NCBI GenBank assembly: GCA_937943625.1
Contig: CALEAD010000076.1
Coordinates: forward strand, 1-49,067
From: an uncultured Anaerolineae bacterium
GTDB lineage: Bacteria > Chloroflexota > Anaerolineae > Promineifilales > Promineifilaceae
DNA length: 49,067 nt
Direction: 5' to 3'
Shown here: positions 16,711-25,757 of the stretch, piece by piece
Layout of the letters: each line of letters opens with the position of its first letter
Numbering within the stretch: position 1 is the first letter of the stretch
Made by a program: the position numbers and the translations under genes
Notes under the pieces: generated by a model
Seen by the model: the letters and a program-made list of their open reading frames with translations, nothing else
Told to the model about the DNA's origin: nothing
Databases searched by the model: none

Positions 16711-17973
16711 TCATCTTTTGCCCTCATAGGCGGCATCCAGAATTTGCAGGGTGTGGTAGATGGGCAACGGCCGTTGCTGGCGGGCCAGGTGAGTTTGGAT
16801 TTGCGTCAGGCAGCCGATGTTGGCGGAAATCACCGCTTCTGCGCCGGTAGCAAGGATGCGCTGTGCCTTCATCTGCCCCAGTTCAGCGGCAATGTGCGGC
16901 TGCTCGATGTTGTAGGTGCCGGCCGAGCCGCAGCACAGCCCGCCATCGTTCAGCTCCAGCAGCGTCAGGTTGGGCACAGCGCGCAGCAGGCGGCGCGGTG
17001 GGTCCAACACTCCCTGGGCGTGGCGCAGGTGGCAGGCGTCCTGGTAGACGGCGCGCAGCGGCTGTGGCAGCCCCGGCGGCGACGTCAGGCCCAATTCGTC
17101 GAGGAAAACGGTGATGTCTTTGACCAGGTGGGCGTAGGCGTGCGCAGCCGTTTCTTCCGGCAGCCCGGCAAAGAGCAGGCCATACTCTTTCATGCCGGAG
17201 CCACAGCCGGCGGCGTTGGTGATGATGGCGTCTACATCTGTGGGAAAGGCGCGCAGGTTGGCGCGCGCCAGCCGTTGTGCCTTTTTGTCTTCGCCAATGT
17301 GCATGAGAATGGAGCCGCAGCAGCCCTGCCCCTGGGGGATGACCGTCTCCACGCTGTTGGCGGCCAGTACGCGTAGCGTGGCCCAGTTGATTTCTGGAGC
17401 AAGCACCTGCTGCACGCAGCCGGCCAGCAGCGCCACACGTGCGCGGCGCTCTCCCTGCGCAGGGTAGAAAGTGGGCAGCGGCTGTGCCGGCGGCAGTTTT
17501 GGCGGCAGCAGCCCCAGCATAGCGCCAATTTGCTCTGGCAGGGCGCTTTGCAGCAGCCGGCCCAGGCGCCCGGCGCGCGCCGCCAGACGAAAGCGGTGGG
17601 GATAGGGCAATGTTTCGCAGATGAGGGTGCGAGCAGTTTGGTCGAGCAACGGCCGTTTGCGCTCCCCTTCCACCCGCGCGCGATACCCCATCAACAGGTC
17701 GCCATAAGCCACACCGGAGGGGCAGGCGGGCACGCAGGCCAGGCAGCCCAGGCAACGGTCAATGTGCGGCTGCGCCTCTTCCACGCTGATAGCCTTTTCC
17801 AGCACCCCCTTCATCAGGTAAATGCGGCCGCGCGGCGAATCCATCTCTTGCCCCAGCACCTGATAGGTGGGGCAGGCGGCCAGGCAAAAGCCGCAGTGTA
17901 CACAGGATTGGATGGCGCTGGTCATGGCTGCGCCGCGGGGACCTAGCTGCTCAATGTGGATGCTGTGCTGCAT
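16711..17973 (-). CDS. glcF: glycolate oxidase iron-sulfur subunit
   Basis: Electron-transfer subunit (420 residues) of membrane-associated glycolate dehydrogenase, which oxidises glycolate to glyoxylate. Two 4Fe-4S ferredoxin-type clusters are bound by C24-C27-C30-C34 and C74-C77-C80-C84. The C-terminal half carries two CCG-type motifs: the complete [10 protein letters not shown] and the earlier [14 protein letters not shown], with [10 protein letters not shown] between. It is the last gene of a minus-strand set glcD-(HTH/DUF4411)-glcE-glcF, 87 bases after glcE. One ACGGCCGT site encodes KRPL. Confidence 0.93.
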   Translation of the reverse strand: MQHSIHIEQLGPRGAAMTSAIQSCVHCGFCLAACPTYQVLGQEMDSPRGRIYLMKGVLEKAISVEEAQPHIDRCLGCLACVPACPSGVAYGDLLMGYRARVEGERKRPLLDQTARTLICETLPYPHRFRLAARAGRLGRLLQSALPEQIGAMLGLLPPKLPPAQPLPTFYPAQGERRARVALLAGCVQQVLAPEINWATLRVLAANSVETVIPQGQGCCGSILMHIGEDKKAQRLARANLRAFPTDVDAIITNAAGCGSGMKEYGLLFAGLPEETAAHAYAHLVKDITVFLDELGLTSPPGLPQPLRAVYQDACHLRHAQGVLDPPRRLLRAVPNLTLLELNDGGLCCGSAGTYNIEQPHIAAELGQMKAQRILATGAEAVISANIGCLTQIQTHLARQQRPLPIYHTLQILDAAYEGKR

Positions 17974-18060
17974 ATGTGCCTCGCACGTGTAGAAGTGTGG
18001 AAGTGTATGAGTGCATGGGTGCGGAAGGGCATACTTGCAAACCTGCTACTTACACACCTG

Positions 18061-19155
18061 TTATGCCTCCATGCCGAAAATACCTTTTGGGTCTAGCGCC
18101 TGCTTGACGCGCCGGGCCAGGCTGACGCCGCGGCGCTGGCCCAAAATGGGGTCGGTGGCCGACCCGGTGAGTTGTAAACCGACCAGCCCCTGCGCGCAAA
18201 GAATTTGCCGCAGAACGGTCGTATCCTCTGTGGCGACCCAGGCAACGTTGGCAGCGCAGGTGTAGCGGCGCGGCCAGTTGCCCAGCGCCGCGTCTAGCGC
18301 CGGGGCTTGCCTGGGCGCCAGGGGGATTTTTACCAGGGCTGTGCCGGGAGGAACCCAGGTCAGTTCGTTGGCGGCGTGCCACTGCTGCGCTTCTTTGTCG
18401 TCAGGGGAAACGGCCGTTTCCCCCGCCCCCGTCTCTTGCCGCAAAAACTGCGCTAATCGCGCCACGCGCTGCGGCAGCACGGCCATTAGCCCGCCCACGC
18501 GGATGAGCAGCGCGCAGCCTCCTTCCTGCGGCAGCAAGTCCACGGCATCCATTTCTAGAGAGGTGTTGGCCAGGCGGAAGGTGGCGCGCAGGGCTGTTTC
18601 CAGGTCGGGGTAAGCGGCGCGCAGCGTCTGGTACGACTGCGGCTGCGGAAATACCTTGAAGGTTAGCTCTACCAGCACGCCGTAACGCCCCAGGCTGCCC
18701 ACGAAAAACTTGGGCAGGTCAAACCCGGCGGAATTTTTTACCACCTTGCCGCCGCCGCGCACCAATTGCCCGTGCCCGTCCACAAAGCGCACGCCCAGAA
18801 TAAAGTCGCGCACGCCGCCATAGCGAAACCGGCCGGAACCGGCGGTATTGGCGGCCACCGTGCCGCCCAGCGTGGCCCCGGCCGCCACCAGCAATGGGTC
18901 AAAAGGCAGGTATTGCCCATTTTCGGCCAGGGCGGCGCGGATGTCGGCAACGGCCGTACCTGCCAGCGCCGTGAAGGTATACTCTGCCGGTTCGTACTCC
19001 AGAATGCCGCTCAGCCCGCCCATTTCCAGCACAGTTGCCCCATCTTGCGGCGTGGAAAGGGCCGGTTTAGAGCCACCACCGTGCAGCAACAGCGGGCCTG
19101 GGGCGGCACGGACAAATTCCTGCACGGCCGTTATGCTTGTCGGTTTCTCGTTCAT
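18061..19155 (-). CDS. glcE: glycolate oxidase FAD-binding subunit
   Basis: Second flavin-type subunit of glycolate dehydrogenase, 364 residues. The FAD-binding type 4 domain is short: LLLHGGGSKPAL, LEYEPAEYTFTALAG, PFDPLLVAAGATLGGTVAAN and GSGRFRYGGVRDFILGVRFV. These segments and the length distinguish GlcE from the longer GlcD. The C terminus GIFGMEA is also typical. The gene starts only 12 bases after the DUF4411 stop codon, so the two are probably on one transcript. Confidence 0.92.
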   Translation of the reverse strand: MNEKPTSITAVQEFVRAAPGPLLLHGGGSKPALSTPQDGATVLEMGGLSGILEYEPAEYTFTALAGTAVADIRAALAENGQYLPFDPLLVAAGATLGGTVAANTAGSGRFRYGGVRDFILGVRFVDGHGQLVRGGGKVVKNSAGFDLPKFFVGSLGRYGVLVELTFKVFPQPQSYQTLRAAYPDLETALRATFRLANTSLEMDAVDLLPQEGGCALLIRVGGLMAVLPQRVARLAQFLRQETGAGETAVSPDDKEAQQWHAANELTWVPPGTALVKIPLAPRQAPALDAALGNWPRRYTCAANVAWVATEDTTVLRQILCAQGLVGLQLTGSATDPILGQRRGVSLARRVKQALDPKGIFGMEA

Positions 19156-19167
19156 CGGCTAAACACC

Positions 19168-19674
19168 TCACCGCAGCACAATTTTTTGTTCGCGGAGCAG
19201 CGCAAACGTATCTGTATAAGCAACACCCACTTTCTGGCAGATGTTTGGTATCTGAATTTTGCCCCCGATTTTACCTGCGCGAGTTTGGTTCTCGTTTTTT
19301 CGTACCTCCATCGTGACAACCGTTAGCGCATGTACTTTGGCAAGAGCGATCACCCAAAGGTCAGCCACGTCCAAAAATACTTGAACGTGCTGCGGTTCAT
19401 AAAGAGAGACAACCAGATTGGCGATTTCGCTGAACGTCTCTTGGGTCTTTTCCCCCACGCTGGAAAAAAGAACAGTTCTATGCGTTTTTGCCCACTTTGC
19501 CAGATCATCCTCATACCCGGCACGTGTCAATTCCTCATATACCGGAAGTGGGCTGCAAATAACCTGATTTTCCGCCAGGTGCTGCAACCCATGCCAGAAC
19601 CCAGGGGCAATATCAAACGCATAGTAGCGGCGATGTGCTTCGATGTAGACGTTTGTATCCAGGCAGTATTGCAT
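19168..19674 (-). CDS. DUF4411-type PIN-like protein, probable toxin
   Basis: Protein of 168 residues beginning MQYCLDTNVYIEAHRRYY, the PIN-domain opening with Asp6 followed by TN. Later acidic positions include EELTR and DVADLWVIALAKVH, compatible with a metal-dependent ribonuclease site. The match in length and order to DUF4411 proteins is from memory. Members of this family are often encoded next to an ImmA/IrrE-type gene, as here: the upstream gene ends eight bases before this ATG, with AGGGG in the gap as ribosome-binding site. The likely role is toxin of a type II-like module; activity is not shown. Confidence 0.75.
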   Translation of the reverse strand: MQYCLDTNVYIEAHRRYYAFDIAPGFWHGLQHLAENQVICSPLPVYEELTRAGYEDDLAKWAKTHRTVLFSSVGEKTQETFSEIANLVVSLYEPQHVQVFLDVADLWVIALAKVHALTVVTMEVRKNENQTRAGKIGGKIQIPNICQKVGVAYTDTFALLREQKIVLR

Positions 19675-19682
19675 GGTTGCCC

Positions 19683-20855
19683 CTAATACTCATGCAAGAT
19701 GGTTTCCAACGTTTGCGGCGTGACGCTGAGCAGTTGCGAAGCCTCCTGGTAAAGAATGCTGCCCTCGCGCAGCGCATGTGCCACCTCACCTAACAATAAA
19801 CGGCCGTGACGCTTAGGCAAATTCCGGTAAAAATCTCCACCATCATTGGCGTTTTCAGGCTTTTTAGCCAGCGCCTGCTGCATTTCTTGTAAGGCTTGGG
19901 CATAAGCGCGGCGAAATGCTTCTTCAGGGAGTATGCCAATCTCATAGCCACGAATGAGCACTACCAGCACACTGACACGAAATTCTCTGGCCAGTTTTTG
20001 CGCCATGTCAATAGTAAGCGGTTGATTTTGCCAGCGTTCGGCCAGAATCTCGCCAGGCAGCAGCAATTCTGCGGCCACCTGATTACACCAGCGTTCAACC
20101 CCTGGTTGTCCTTCGGTAATTAATTCGGGCCGGGGATTCGAGATGCCTGTCGTTCCTGCCCATAAATGAGCCAGTTCGTGTGCCAGGGTAAAAATACGGC
20201 CGTTTACCGCATCTCTGGCATTGATAAAAACAAGTGGTGCATAGGGGTCAGCCAGGGCAAAGCCACGAAACTCTGTAACCGAAAGGGTACGGCGTGTGTT
20301 GCTGCCCACGTAGCCGCTTTGCAAAATGACAATGCCCGCCTGTTCCGCGTGTCGCACCAGCGTGCGCAGATGCTCCTCCGCAGATTTGGCGTCTCTGGCG
20401 GTAGGCAGGGGTAAGGCAAGAACCTGGCGTATGTCATCGCTAACCAGTTTTACCGCGGTTTGCCAGGAAAAGCGGCCAATAAAAGGAAGAGGTGGATAGC
20501 CTTCCTGAATACGCCGCTCACGCAACCACTCTTGCTTACGCAGCGCGTCATTTAGCACATCCTCCAGGTCGGGGCTAAACAGCCCCTGTTCGCTTTCAGG
20601 AAGGACACGAAAATCAGGAACAGGCAAACTGGTTGCCGGAGGTTCGGTGAGAAACAGATACCCGAACGGTATCCGCAAGGTGCGTGCCAGTTCTTGCGCC
20701 TGACGAAAAGTGGGCAAATTTTCACCACGCTCCCACATTTGCAGGCGCTCAGGCTTGTCTTTTAGACCAACCTTGCGGGCAACTTCTGCCTCTGTCAGGC
20801 CAAGCCGTTGTCGTGCCCAGCGCAAGATAGCAGGATTAATTTTTGCCTGTGTCAT
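19683..20855 (-). CDS. XRE-family regulator with ImmA/IrrE metallopeptidase domain
   Basis: 390 residues. The N-terminal helix-turn-helix (about 8-62: LRWARQRLGLTEAEVARKVG...LQMWERGENLPT) is followed by an ImmA/IrrE (M78) domain with the zinc motif HELAH (H226, E227, H230). Such proteins repress their own operon and may cleave a partner or regulator. The C-terminal ~90 residues are helical and include a second short region resembling a DNA- or partner-binding segment. It precedes the DUF4411 gene with an eight-base gap. This pair separates glcD from glcE by about 1.8 kb. GTGAG upstream of the ATG is a weak ribosome-binding site. Confidence 0.85.
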   Translation of the reverse strand: MTQAKINPAILRWARQRLGLTEAEVARKVGLKDKPERLQMWERGENLPTFRQAQELARTLRIPFGYLFLTEPPATSLPVPDFRVLPESEQGLFSPDLEDVLNDALRKQEWLRERRIQEGYPPLPFIGRFSWQTAVKLVSDDIRQVLALPLPTARDAKSAEEHLRTLVRHAEQAGIVILQSGYVGSNTRRTLSVTEFRGFALADPYAPLVFINARDAVNGRIFTLAHELAHLWAGTTGISNPRPELITEGQPGVERWCNQVAAELLLPGEILAERWQNQPLTIDMAQKLAREFRVSVLVVLIRGYEIGILPEEAFRRAYAQALQEMQQALAKKPENANDGGDFYRNLPKRHGRLLLGEVAHALREGSILYQEASQLLSVTPQTLETILHEY

Positions 20856-20960
20856 AAAAATTTTCTCACGGCTTCGTGCCGATTCCCCAATGACCTTATC
20901 ATACCAAACGTGAAACGTGAGAGACTTTCTGTCACGCTTTACGCTTCACGCGCCACGCTT

Positions 20961-22415
20961 CTACTCCCGCGAAATGACCCCCGCCTTCTCCAGGGGGTGC
21001 ATGCCGCGCATGGCCAGCGCCGGCGCTTCGCCGCCGGGGAACATCTTGCCGGGGTTGGCAATCTCCTTGGGGTCAATCTGGCGGCGAATGGCGCGCATCG
21101 TCTCCAGGCTGACGGCGTCAAACAGTTCCGGCATGTAGCTGCGCTTTTCCATGCCCACGCCATGCTCGCCGGTGATAGAGCCGCCCAACTGGATGCAGAG
21201 GCGCAAAATTTCGCCCGCCAGCTTTTCTGCATGCTCCAGCGCGCCCGGCTGCTTGCCGTCGTACAAAATCAGCGGGTGCAGGTTACCATCGCCGGCGTGA
21301 AAGACGTTGGCCACATCCAGGCCGTATTCACGGCTGAGGCGGTCAATTTCTGCCAGCGCCCGCCCCAAATGGCTGCGCGGCACCACGCCATCCTGCACCA
21401 CGTAATCGGGGCTGAGCCGCCCCACGGAGGAGAATGCCCCTTTGCGCCCTTTCCAGATGGTGGCGCGCTCGGCGGCGTTTTGCGCCACGCGCACCTCGGT
21501 TGCGCCGGAGGCGGCAATGACGGGCAGCAATTGCTGGAACTCTTGCTCTACCTGTTCTGCTTCTCCTTCCAATTCGACAATGAGCAGCGCTGCCGCGTTG
21601 GCGGGGTAGCCGGCGTGCACGGCCGTTTCTGCCGCTTTAATCGCCAGCCGGTCCATGATCTCGATGGCGCCCGGCAGCAGCCCAGAGGCCACCACCAGGG
21701 CCACGGCGTTGCCGGCGCGCTCCAGGCTGTCATAGGCCGCCAGCACCGTGCGGTAGCGCTCGACCACCGGCAGCAGCCGCACCGTTATTTCCAGCGCCAC
21801 GCCAAACAGCCCTTCGGAGCCAACAAACAGACCCACCAGGTCAGGGCCAACACCCACCCCTTCGGCGCTCTCGCCGCCAAATTCCACCACTTCGCCGTCA
21901 GCCAGCACCACTTTCAGGCCGAGGACATGATTGCTGGTCATGCCGTACTTCAGGCAGTGGGCGCCGCCGGAGTTAAAGGCGACGTTGCCGCCGATGGTGC
22001 AAATGGATTGGCTGGAGGGGTCGGGGGCGTAGTAGAGGCCGTAAGGCGCAGCCGCTTCGGTGATGTGCAGGTTGACGACGCCAGGTTCGACAACGGCCGT
22101 TTTCTGTTCCGGGTCTAGCTTGAGGATGCGATTTAGCCGGTTGAGGGCGATGACGATGCCCTCTGGCACGGGCAGGGAGCCGCCGGAGAGGCTGGTGCCG
22201 CTGCCACGCGCCACAAAAGGAACGGCGTGCGCATAGCAGAGGCGCACTGTTTCGATGACTTCTTGCTGCGTTGTGGGCAAGACAACGGCCGTGGGCCGCG
22301 CGCGGAAGGCGGTTAGCGCGTCCGATTCGTAGGCCATGAGCTGCACGCCCTGCGTCAGCAGGCGGTCTGGCGGGTAAAGCTGCGCCAGGGCACGATAAAA
22401 CGGGGATTGATCCAT
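20961..22415 (-). CDS. glcD: glycolate oxidase FAD subunit
   Basis: Catalytic flavoprotein (484 residues) of glycolate dehydrogenase. FAD-binding type 4 motifs are clear: [56 protein letters not shown] and [24 protein letters not shown]. The FAD-oxidase C domain has [17 protein letters not shown] and [15 protein letters not shown]. The start [10 protein letters not shown] at 22415 is preferred over an upstream frame extension because CCGGAGG lies seven bases before it. It is the first glc gene of the minus-strand set and is followed by the HTH/DUF4411 pair. Confidence 0.94.
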   Translation of the reverse strand: MDQSPFYRALAQLYPPDRLLTQGVQLMAYESDALTAFRARPTAVVLPTTQQEVIETVRLCYAHAVPFVARGSGTSLSGGSLPVPEGIVIALNRLNRILKLDPEQKTAVVEPGVVNLHITEAAAPYGLYYAPDPSSQSICTIGGNVAFNSGGAHCLKYGMTSNHVLGLKVVLADGEVVEFGGESAEGVGVGPDLVGLFVGSEGLFGVALEITVRLLPVVERYRTVLAAYDSLERAGNAVALVVASGLLPGAIEIMDRLAIKAAETAVHAGYPANAAALLIVELEGEAEQVEQEFQQLLPVIAASGATEVRVAQNAAERATIWKGRKGAFSSVGRLSPDYVVQDGVVPRSHLGRALAEIDRLSREYGLDVANVFHAGDGNLHPLILYDGKQPGALEHAEKLAGEILRLCIQLGGSITGEHGVGMEKRSYMPELFDAVSLETMRAIRRQIDPKEIANPGKMFPGGEAPALAMRGMHPLEKAGVISRE

Positions 22416-22457
22416 GGTTGCGCCTCCGGTGAAGCGTGAAGTGTGAAACGTGAGGGT

Positions 22458-22466
22458 ATTGTAACA
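22458..22466 (-). promoter_or_regulatory. extended -10 promoter for glcD
   Basis: Minus strand TGTTACAAT: a TGn extension plus TACAAT, which would start a leader of about 35 bases before the glcD ATG. A GTGACA lies upstream but 21 bases away, too far for a standard -35. Confidence 0.5.
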
Positions 22467-22542
22467 TGATTTTGGCTGGCGGATTGTCACCATTTTAGCT
22501 GGCCAGCCTGTCACTTTCCGGTCTCTAATCTGCAGGCTGCTT

Positions 22543-24870
22543 TTACGGCAGCGTCACGCGGGTGAGGATCAGGTGGTCGGCAACGGCCGTTTGTCCATCC
22601 GCGCCCAGCAGCAGCAAACGCGCGCCACTCACCGGGTCATACAGGCCAATGACCAGCTCATACGTGTCGGCGGGTATGTTATCAGGAAGGAGTAGCCTGT
22701 ACGGGTCTACGATGACCTCACCCACGCGCCAGGTCGGCAGCGGGCGGGAAAAGTTCACCGGCTCGTTGTCTTGCTGCGCCCAAATGAAGTTGCCGCTGTC
22801 GGCGTTATAGACAGTGCCCATCAGGTGCGTAAACACCTTGTAGCGTAGGGGGATGGGGGCCTGCGCCTGCCAGTACAGCGTCAGCGCCAGCGCCCCGCCG
22901 GGGCGGGCGTCCTCGGCGCGCAAATCGTATCCCAGCAGGCGTACACCCGCGTCAAAATCAGCTTGTAGCGGCGTGGCGATGTTGACGTCGCCGGGTTGCA
23001 GCGCTGCGCCAAAGCGGGCGCGCACGCGCAACTCGCCAAACTGAATGACCTCGGCGTTGCTGCGGGCATAAAAGCGGTACCTGCCCCCCGGCAGGTCGGG
23101 GGGCAGGTTAAAGGCGAGTTCCTGGCGGCTGCGCGGGGCTGTGCTGGGCAACACGGCCGTATCCAGCCACACCCTCTCCTGTCCATCTACACCCACAATG
23201 CCCACCTGCACGGGCTGCGCCACAGCGCTCCAGTACAGCGCCAGATACACCGCATCACCACTGCGATAGTCGCGCGTGGCCTGGTCGTACCCCAGCAGCG
23301 GCGCGCCGCCGACGTCCAGCGCCAGCGGGTACTGCGGCGCAATGGCCGGATTGAGCGACAGCGCGGCGCGCTGCGGCAGGCGCGCATAGAAGTGCAGCGC
23401 CTTATCGCCGTAAGTGTGCACGGAAACGGCCGTTGCCCGCTCTGCCAGCCAGGTGAGCAACTGCTGCTGCGGGTCACTCACTGCAGCGTAGGGGGTAATC
23501 ACCACCCACACCCCATCATGCCCCTGCCAGATTGGTTCCAGGTAGGCTTCTGCCTGCTGCGGCGTCATCTGCCAGGAGTGCGGCACGCCGCGCCACGCCT
23601 GCGCGTAATGGTGCGCCCAAATTGGCCAGTCTGTGTCTGTGTACAGCAGCACACTATCTTGCGGCTGCGCATAGGCGCTTAGCGTGCGTGCCAGCGACTT
23701 ATAATCATCTAGCAGCACACGCCCGGCATAGTAGCCGCGCAGCCCTTGCCAGGCGGCTAGCAGCACCACCAGTGTTAGCAGCGCCGTAATCAGGTGGGGG
23801 AAGAACTGGTTTTCTAGCTGCGCAATACCCCATGCCAGCAGCACCACGTAAGCAGAGAGGAAGATGATGAGGTAGCGCGGGGCGATTTGCGGCGCATAGA
23901 AGAAGTTGGTTTTGGGCAGGGAAACAAGATAGACCACCAGCGCGGGCAGCAGCAGCCCCAGCAGCAGCAGGACGGCCTGGCGTTGCGCCACAGGCTGCTG
24001 GCGCGTTTGCCACAACAGCAGCGCCACGCCACCGACGAAAATGACCAGCACGGGCAGGGTGTAACTGGCATAAGCGGCTACATTGAGCGGCACGCCCACC
24101 ACCAGCGTTGTCCAGTAGATTTGCAAAAAGTCCCAAAAGGTCAGCGGCGAGGCAGAGGTCCAGGTAGGGATGCGCCCCAGGGCATAGGTTAGCCAGGGGG
24201 CAAAGAGCAGCAGCACGGCCGTTTGTGCCAGCGACCATTGCCAGAATTGTTGCCCCTTGTACCGTGCGCGTGGCAGCGCCAGTAGCAGCCAGGTCAGGTT
24301 GACCACCACCAGCACCATGACAAAGAGGTAGAGGGTGTATAGCCCGGCGCTCATGCAAAGGATGTAGAGTGCCCATTCCCACCAACGGCCGTTGCGCCAC
24401 ACGCGCATTGCCGCCCACAGCGCCAGCGCTGCCCACAGCGCCACCAGCGCGTACATGCGCGCCTCTTGCGACCAATCAATGCCAAAGCGCGAGACGGTGA
24501 GGAAAAGCGCCGCCAGCCAGCCCACGCGCCGCCTGCCCACCTCTTTGCCCAGCAGGTAGACGGAGGCAATAGTGAGCGTGCCAATCAGCGCCGAAGGGAA
24601 GCGCAGGGCAAACTCACTGCCGCCGCCGGCGCTGCGCCACAGCTGCAGCAGCCAGAAGTAGAGCGGCGGATGTACGTCGTGTGCTGTCCAATGGGCAATT
24701 TGCGCCCATGACTGACGCGCTGCCCAGGAGGCCAGCCCCTCATCCCACCAGACTGCCCTATCCCCCAGGCGATGAATGCGCAAGGCAAAGCCCACCAGCA
24801 GAAAGATGACAATTGACGCGCGGTGCAAGCGAGTTGATACACGCCCGGCAGCAATCAGCAACCTTCTCAT
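22543..24870 (-). CDS. GT39/PMT-type membrane glycosyltransferase
   Basis: 775 residues. The first ~440 residues hold about ten hydrophobic helices with the family's first-loop acidic motif [11 protein letters not shown], then [27 protein letters not shown] and [10 protein letters not shown]. These are typical of dolichol/polyprenyl-phosphate-sugar-dependent transferases. The C-terminal ~330 residues lie outside the membrane and look like two beta domains ([22 protein letters not shown] and [23 protein letters not shown] are internal repeats). It probably glycosylates a lipid or exported protein; the acceptor is unknown. It begins ten bases after the esterase stop codon. Confidence 0.85.
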   Translation of the reverse strand: MRRLLIAAGRVSTRLHRASIVIFLLVGFALRIHRLGDRAVWWDEGLASWAARQSWAQIAHWTAHDVHPPLYFWLLQLWRSAGGGSEFALRFPSALIGTLTIASVYLLGKEVGRRRVGWLAALFLTVSRFGIDWSQEARMYALVALWAALALWAAMRVWRNGRWWEWALYILCMSAGLYTLYLFVMVLVVVNLTWLLLALPRARYKGQQFWQWSLAQTAVLLLFAPWLTYALGRIPTWTSASPLTFWDFLQIYWTTLVVGVPLNVAAYASYTLPVLVIFVGGVALLLWQTRQQPVAQRQAVLLLLGLLLPALVVYLVSLPKTNFFYAPQIAPRYLIIFLSAYVVLLAWGIAQLENQFFPHLITALLTLVVLLAAWQGLRGYYAGRVLLDDYKSLARTLSAYAQPQDSVLLYTDTDWPIWAHHYAQAWRGVPHSWQMTPQQAEAYLEPIWQGHDGVWVVITPYAAVSDPQQQLLTWLAERATAVSVHTYGDKALHFYARLPQRAALSLNPAIAPQYPLALDVGGAPLLGYDQATRDYRSGDAVYLALYWSAVAQPVQVGIVGVDGQERVWLDTAVLPSTAPRSRQELAFNLPPDLPGGRYRFYARSNAEVIQFGELRVRARFGAALQPGDVNIATPLQADFDAGVRLLGYDLRAEDARPGGALALTLYWQAQAPIPLRYKVFTHLMGTVYNADSGNFIWAQQDNEPVNFSRPLPTWRVGEVIVDPYRLLLPDNIPADTYELVIGLYDPVSGARLLLLGADGQTAVADHLILTRVTLP

Positions 24871-24880
24871 CCCTTACTCT

Positions 24881-25702
24881 TTACCTTTGCAGTAGGAACC
24901 TGAGCGGAATGTGCAACCGCTGCTGCCAGGAGGCTTCGTTGTGGTCGGCGCCAGGGAATTTGCGCGTTAGCCAATCTTGCCCTGGGGTGTAACCGCGCTG
25001 GCGCAGCAGGGTGTCTACGTCTATCTGGTAAGGCTCGTACCCGGCATCGAGTGCTTCTGTGCCGTAGTCAAAGTACAGCTTATGTTGGCCGGGTGCGGGC
25101 AAAAAGGCGTGCAAGTAGGGCAAAATGACCCCGGCAACGGCTGGCCAATGGGTGGAAAGGCAGCCCGCGCCGCCAAACGTCCCTGGATATTCGCACAACG
25201 CATATAGGGAGATGAGGCCGCCCATGCTGGAACCCATGATGAAGGTGGTGGCGCGCTCTGGCCTGGTGCGGTAGTTCTGGTCTATGAAGGGCTTGAGTTC
25301 GTGGATGAAGAAGCGCAGGTAGTTGTCTGATTCGGGTCGAGCAACGGCCGTACCAAATTTCTCCTGGAATTGTTGGTGGATGTGGCGCAATTGCTGCTGA
25401 CCGGCAGGCGTGGCAAACGGCCGTTGCGGCAAATACTCTGGCCAGCGCCGCGCTCCCACGTTCCAGACGCCCACAACGATAGTGGGGGGCACAGCGCCGT
25501 CGGCGATCAGGCGCGTTAGCGTTTCTGCTACGCCCCAGGTGATGCCGCCATAGGCTGTGCGGGGGTCGAACAGGTTTTGGCCATCATGTATGTACAGGAC
25601 AGGGAAACGGCTGTGTGCATCCTGCTCGTACCCTGGCGGTAGCCACACGTCTACCTGGCGTGACGGCACAAACCGGCTGGCAAATGCGGGGTAGTGGTGC
25701 AT
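24881..25702 (-). CDS. alpha/beta-hydrolase, putative esterase
   Basis: Esterase-D-type (PF00756-like) hydrolase, 273 residues. It shows VDVWLPPGYE, FPVLYIHDGQNLFD and the nucleophile elbow GSSMGG (Ser159), with a plausible C-terminal His in GADHNEASW. No signal peptide is seen. The ATG at 25702 is chosen because AAGGA lies six bases upstream; the frame extends further but would run into the debranching enzyme gene. It lies between the glycogen debranching enzyme gene and a glycosyltransferase gene on one strand, so it may act on acylated glycans; that is inference. Confidence 0.86.
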   Translation of the reverse strand: MHHYPAFASRFVPSRQVDVWLPPGYEQDAHSRFPVLYIHDGQNLFDPRTAYGGITWGVAETLTRLIADGAVPPTIVVGVWNVGARRWPEYLPQRPFATPAGQQQLRHIHQQFQEKFGTAVARPESDNYLRFFIHELKPFIDQNYRTRPERATTFIMGSSMGGLISLYALCEYPGTFGGAGCLSTHWPAVAGVILPYLHAFLPAPGQHKLYFDYGTEALDAGYEPYQIDVDTLLRQRGYTPGQDWLTRKFPGADHNEASWQQRLHIPLRFLLQR

Positions 25703-25757
25703 AGGGGTTCCTTCGTGTCGGAAGCAAGGGGCAAAAAATTCCTGCCTCCTGTCTCGC

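Noticed and set aside
16883..17755. 290-codon frame within glcF
   Set aside because: Arg/Pro/Ala-rich shadow; glcF holds the iron-sulfur cysteines in the correct frame.
23705..24475. 256-codon frame within the GT39 gene
   Set aside because: Ala/Arg/Gly-rich shadow in another frame of the same strand; the GT39 frame has helices and family motifs.
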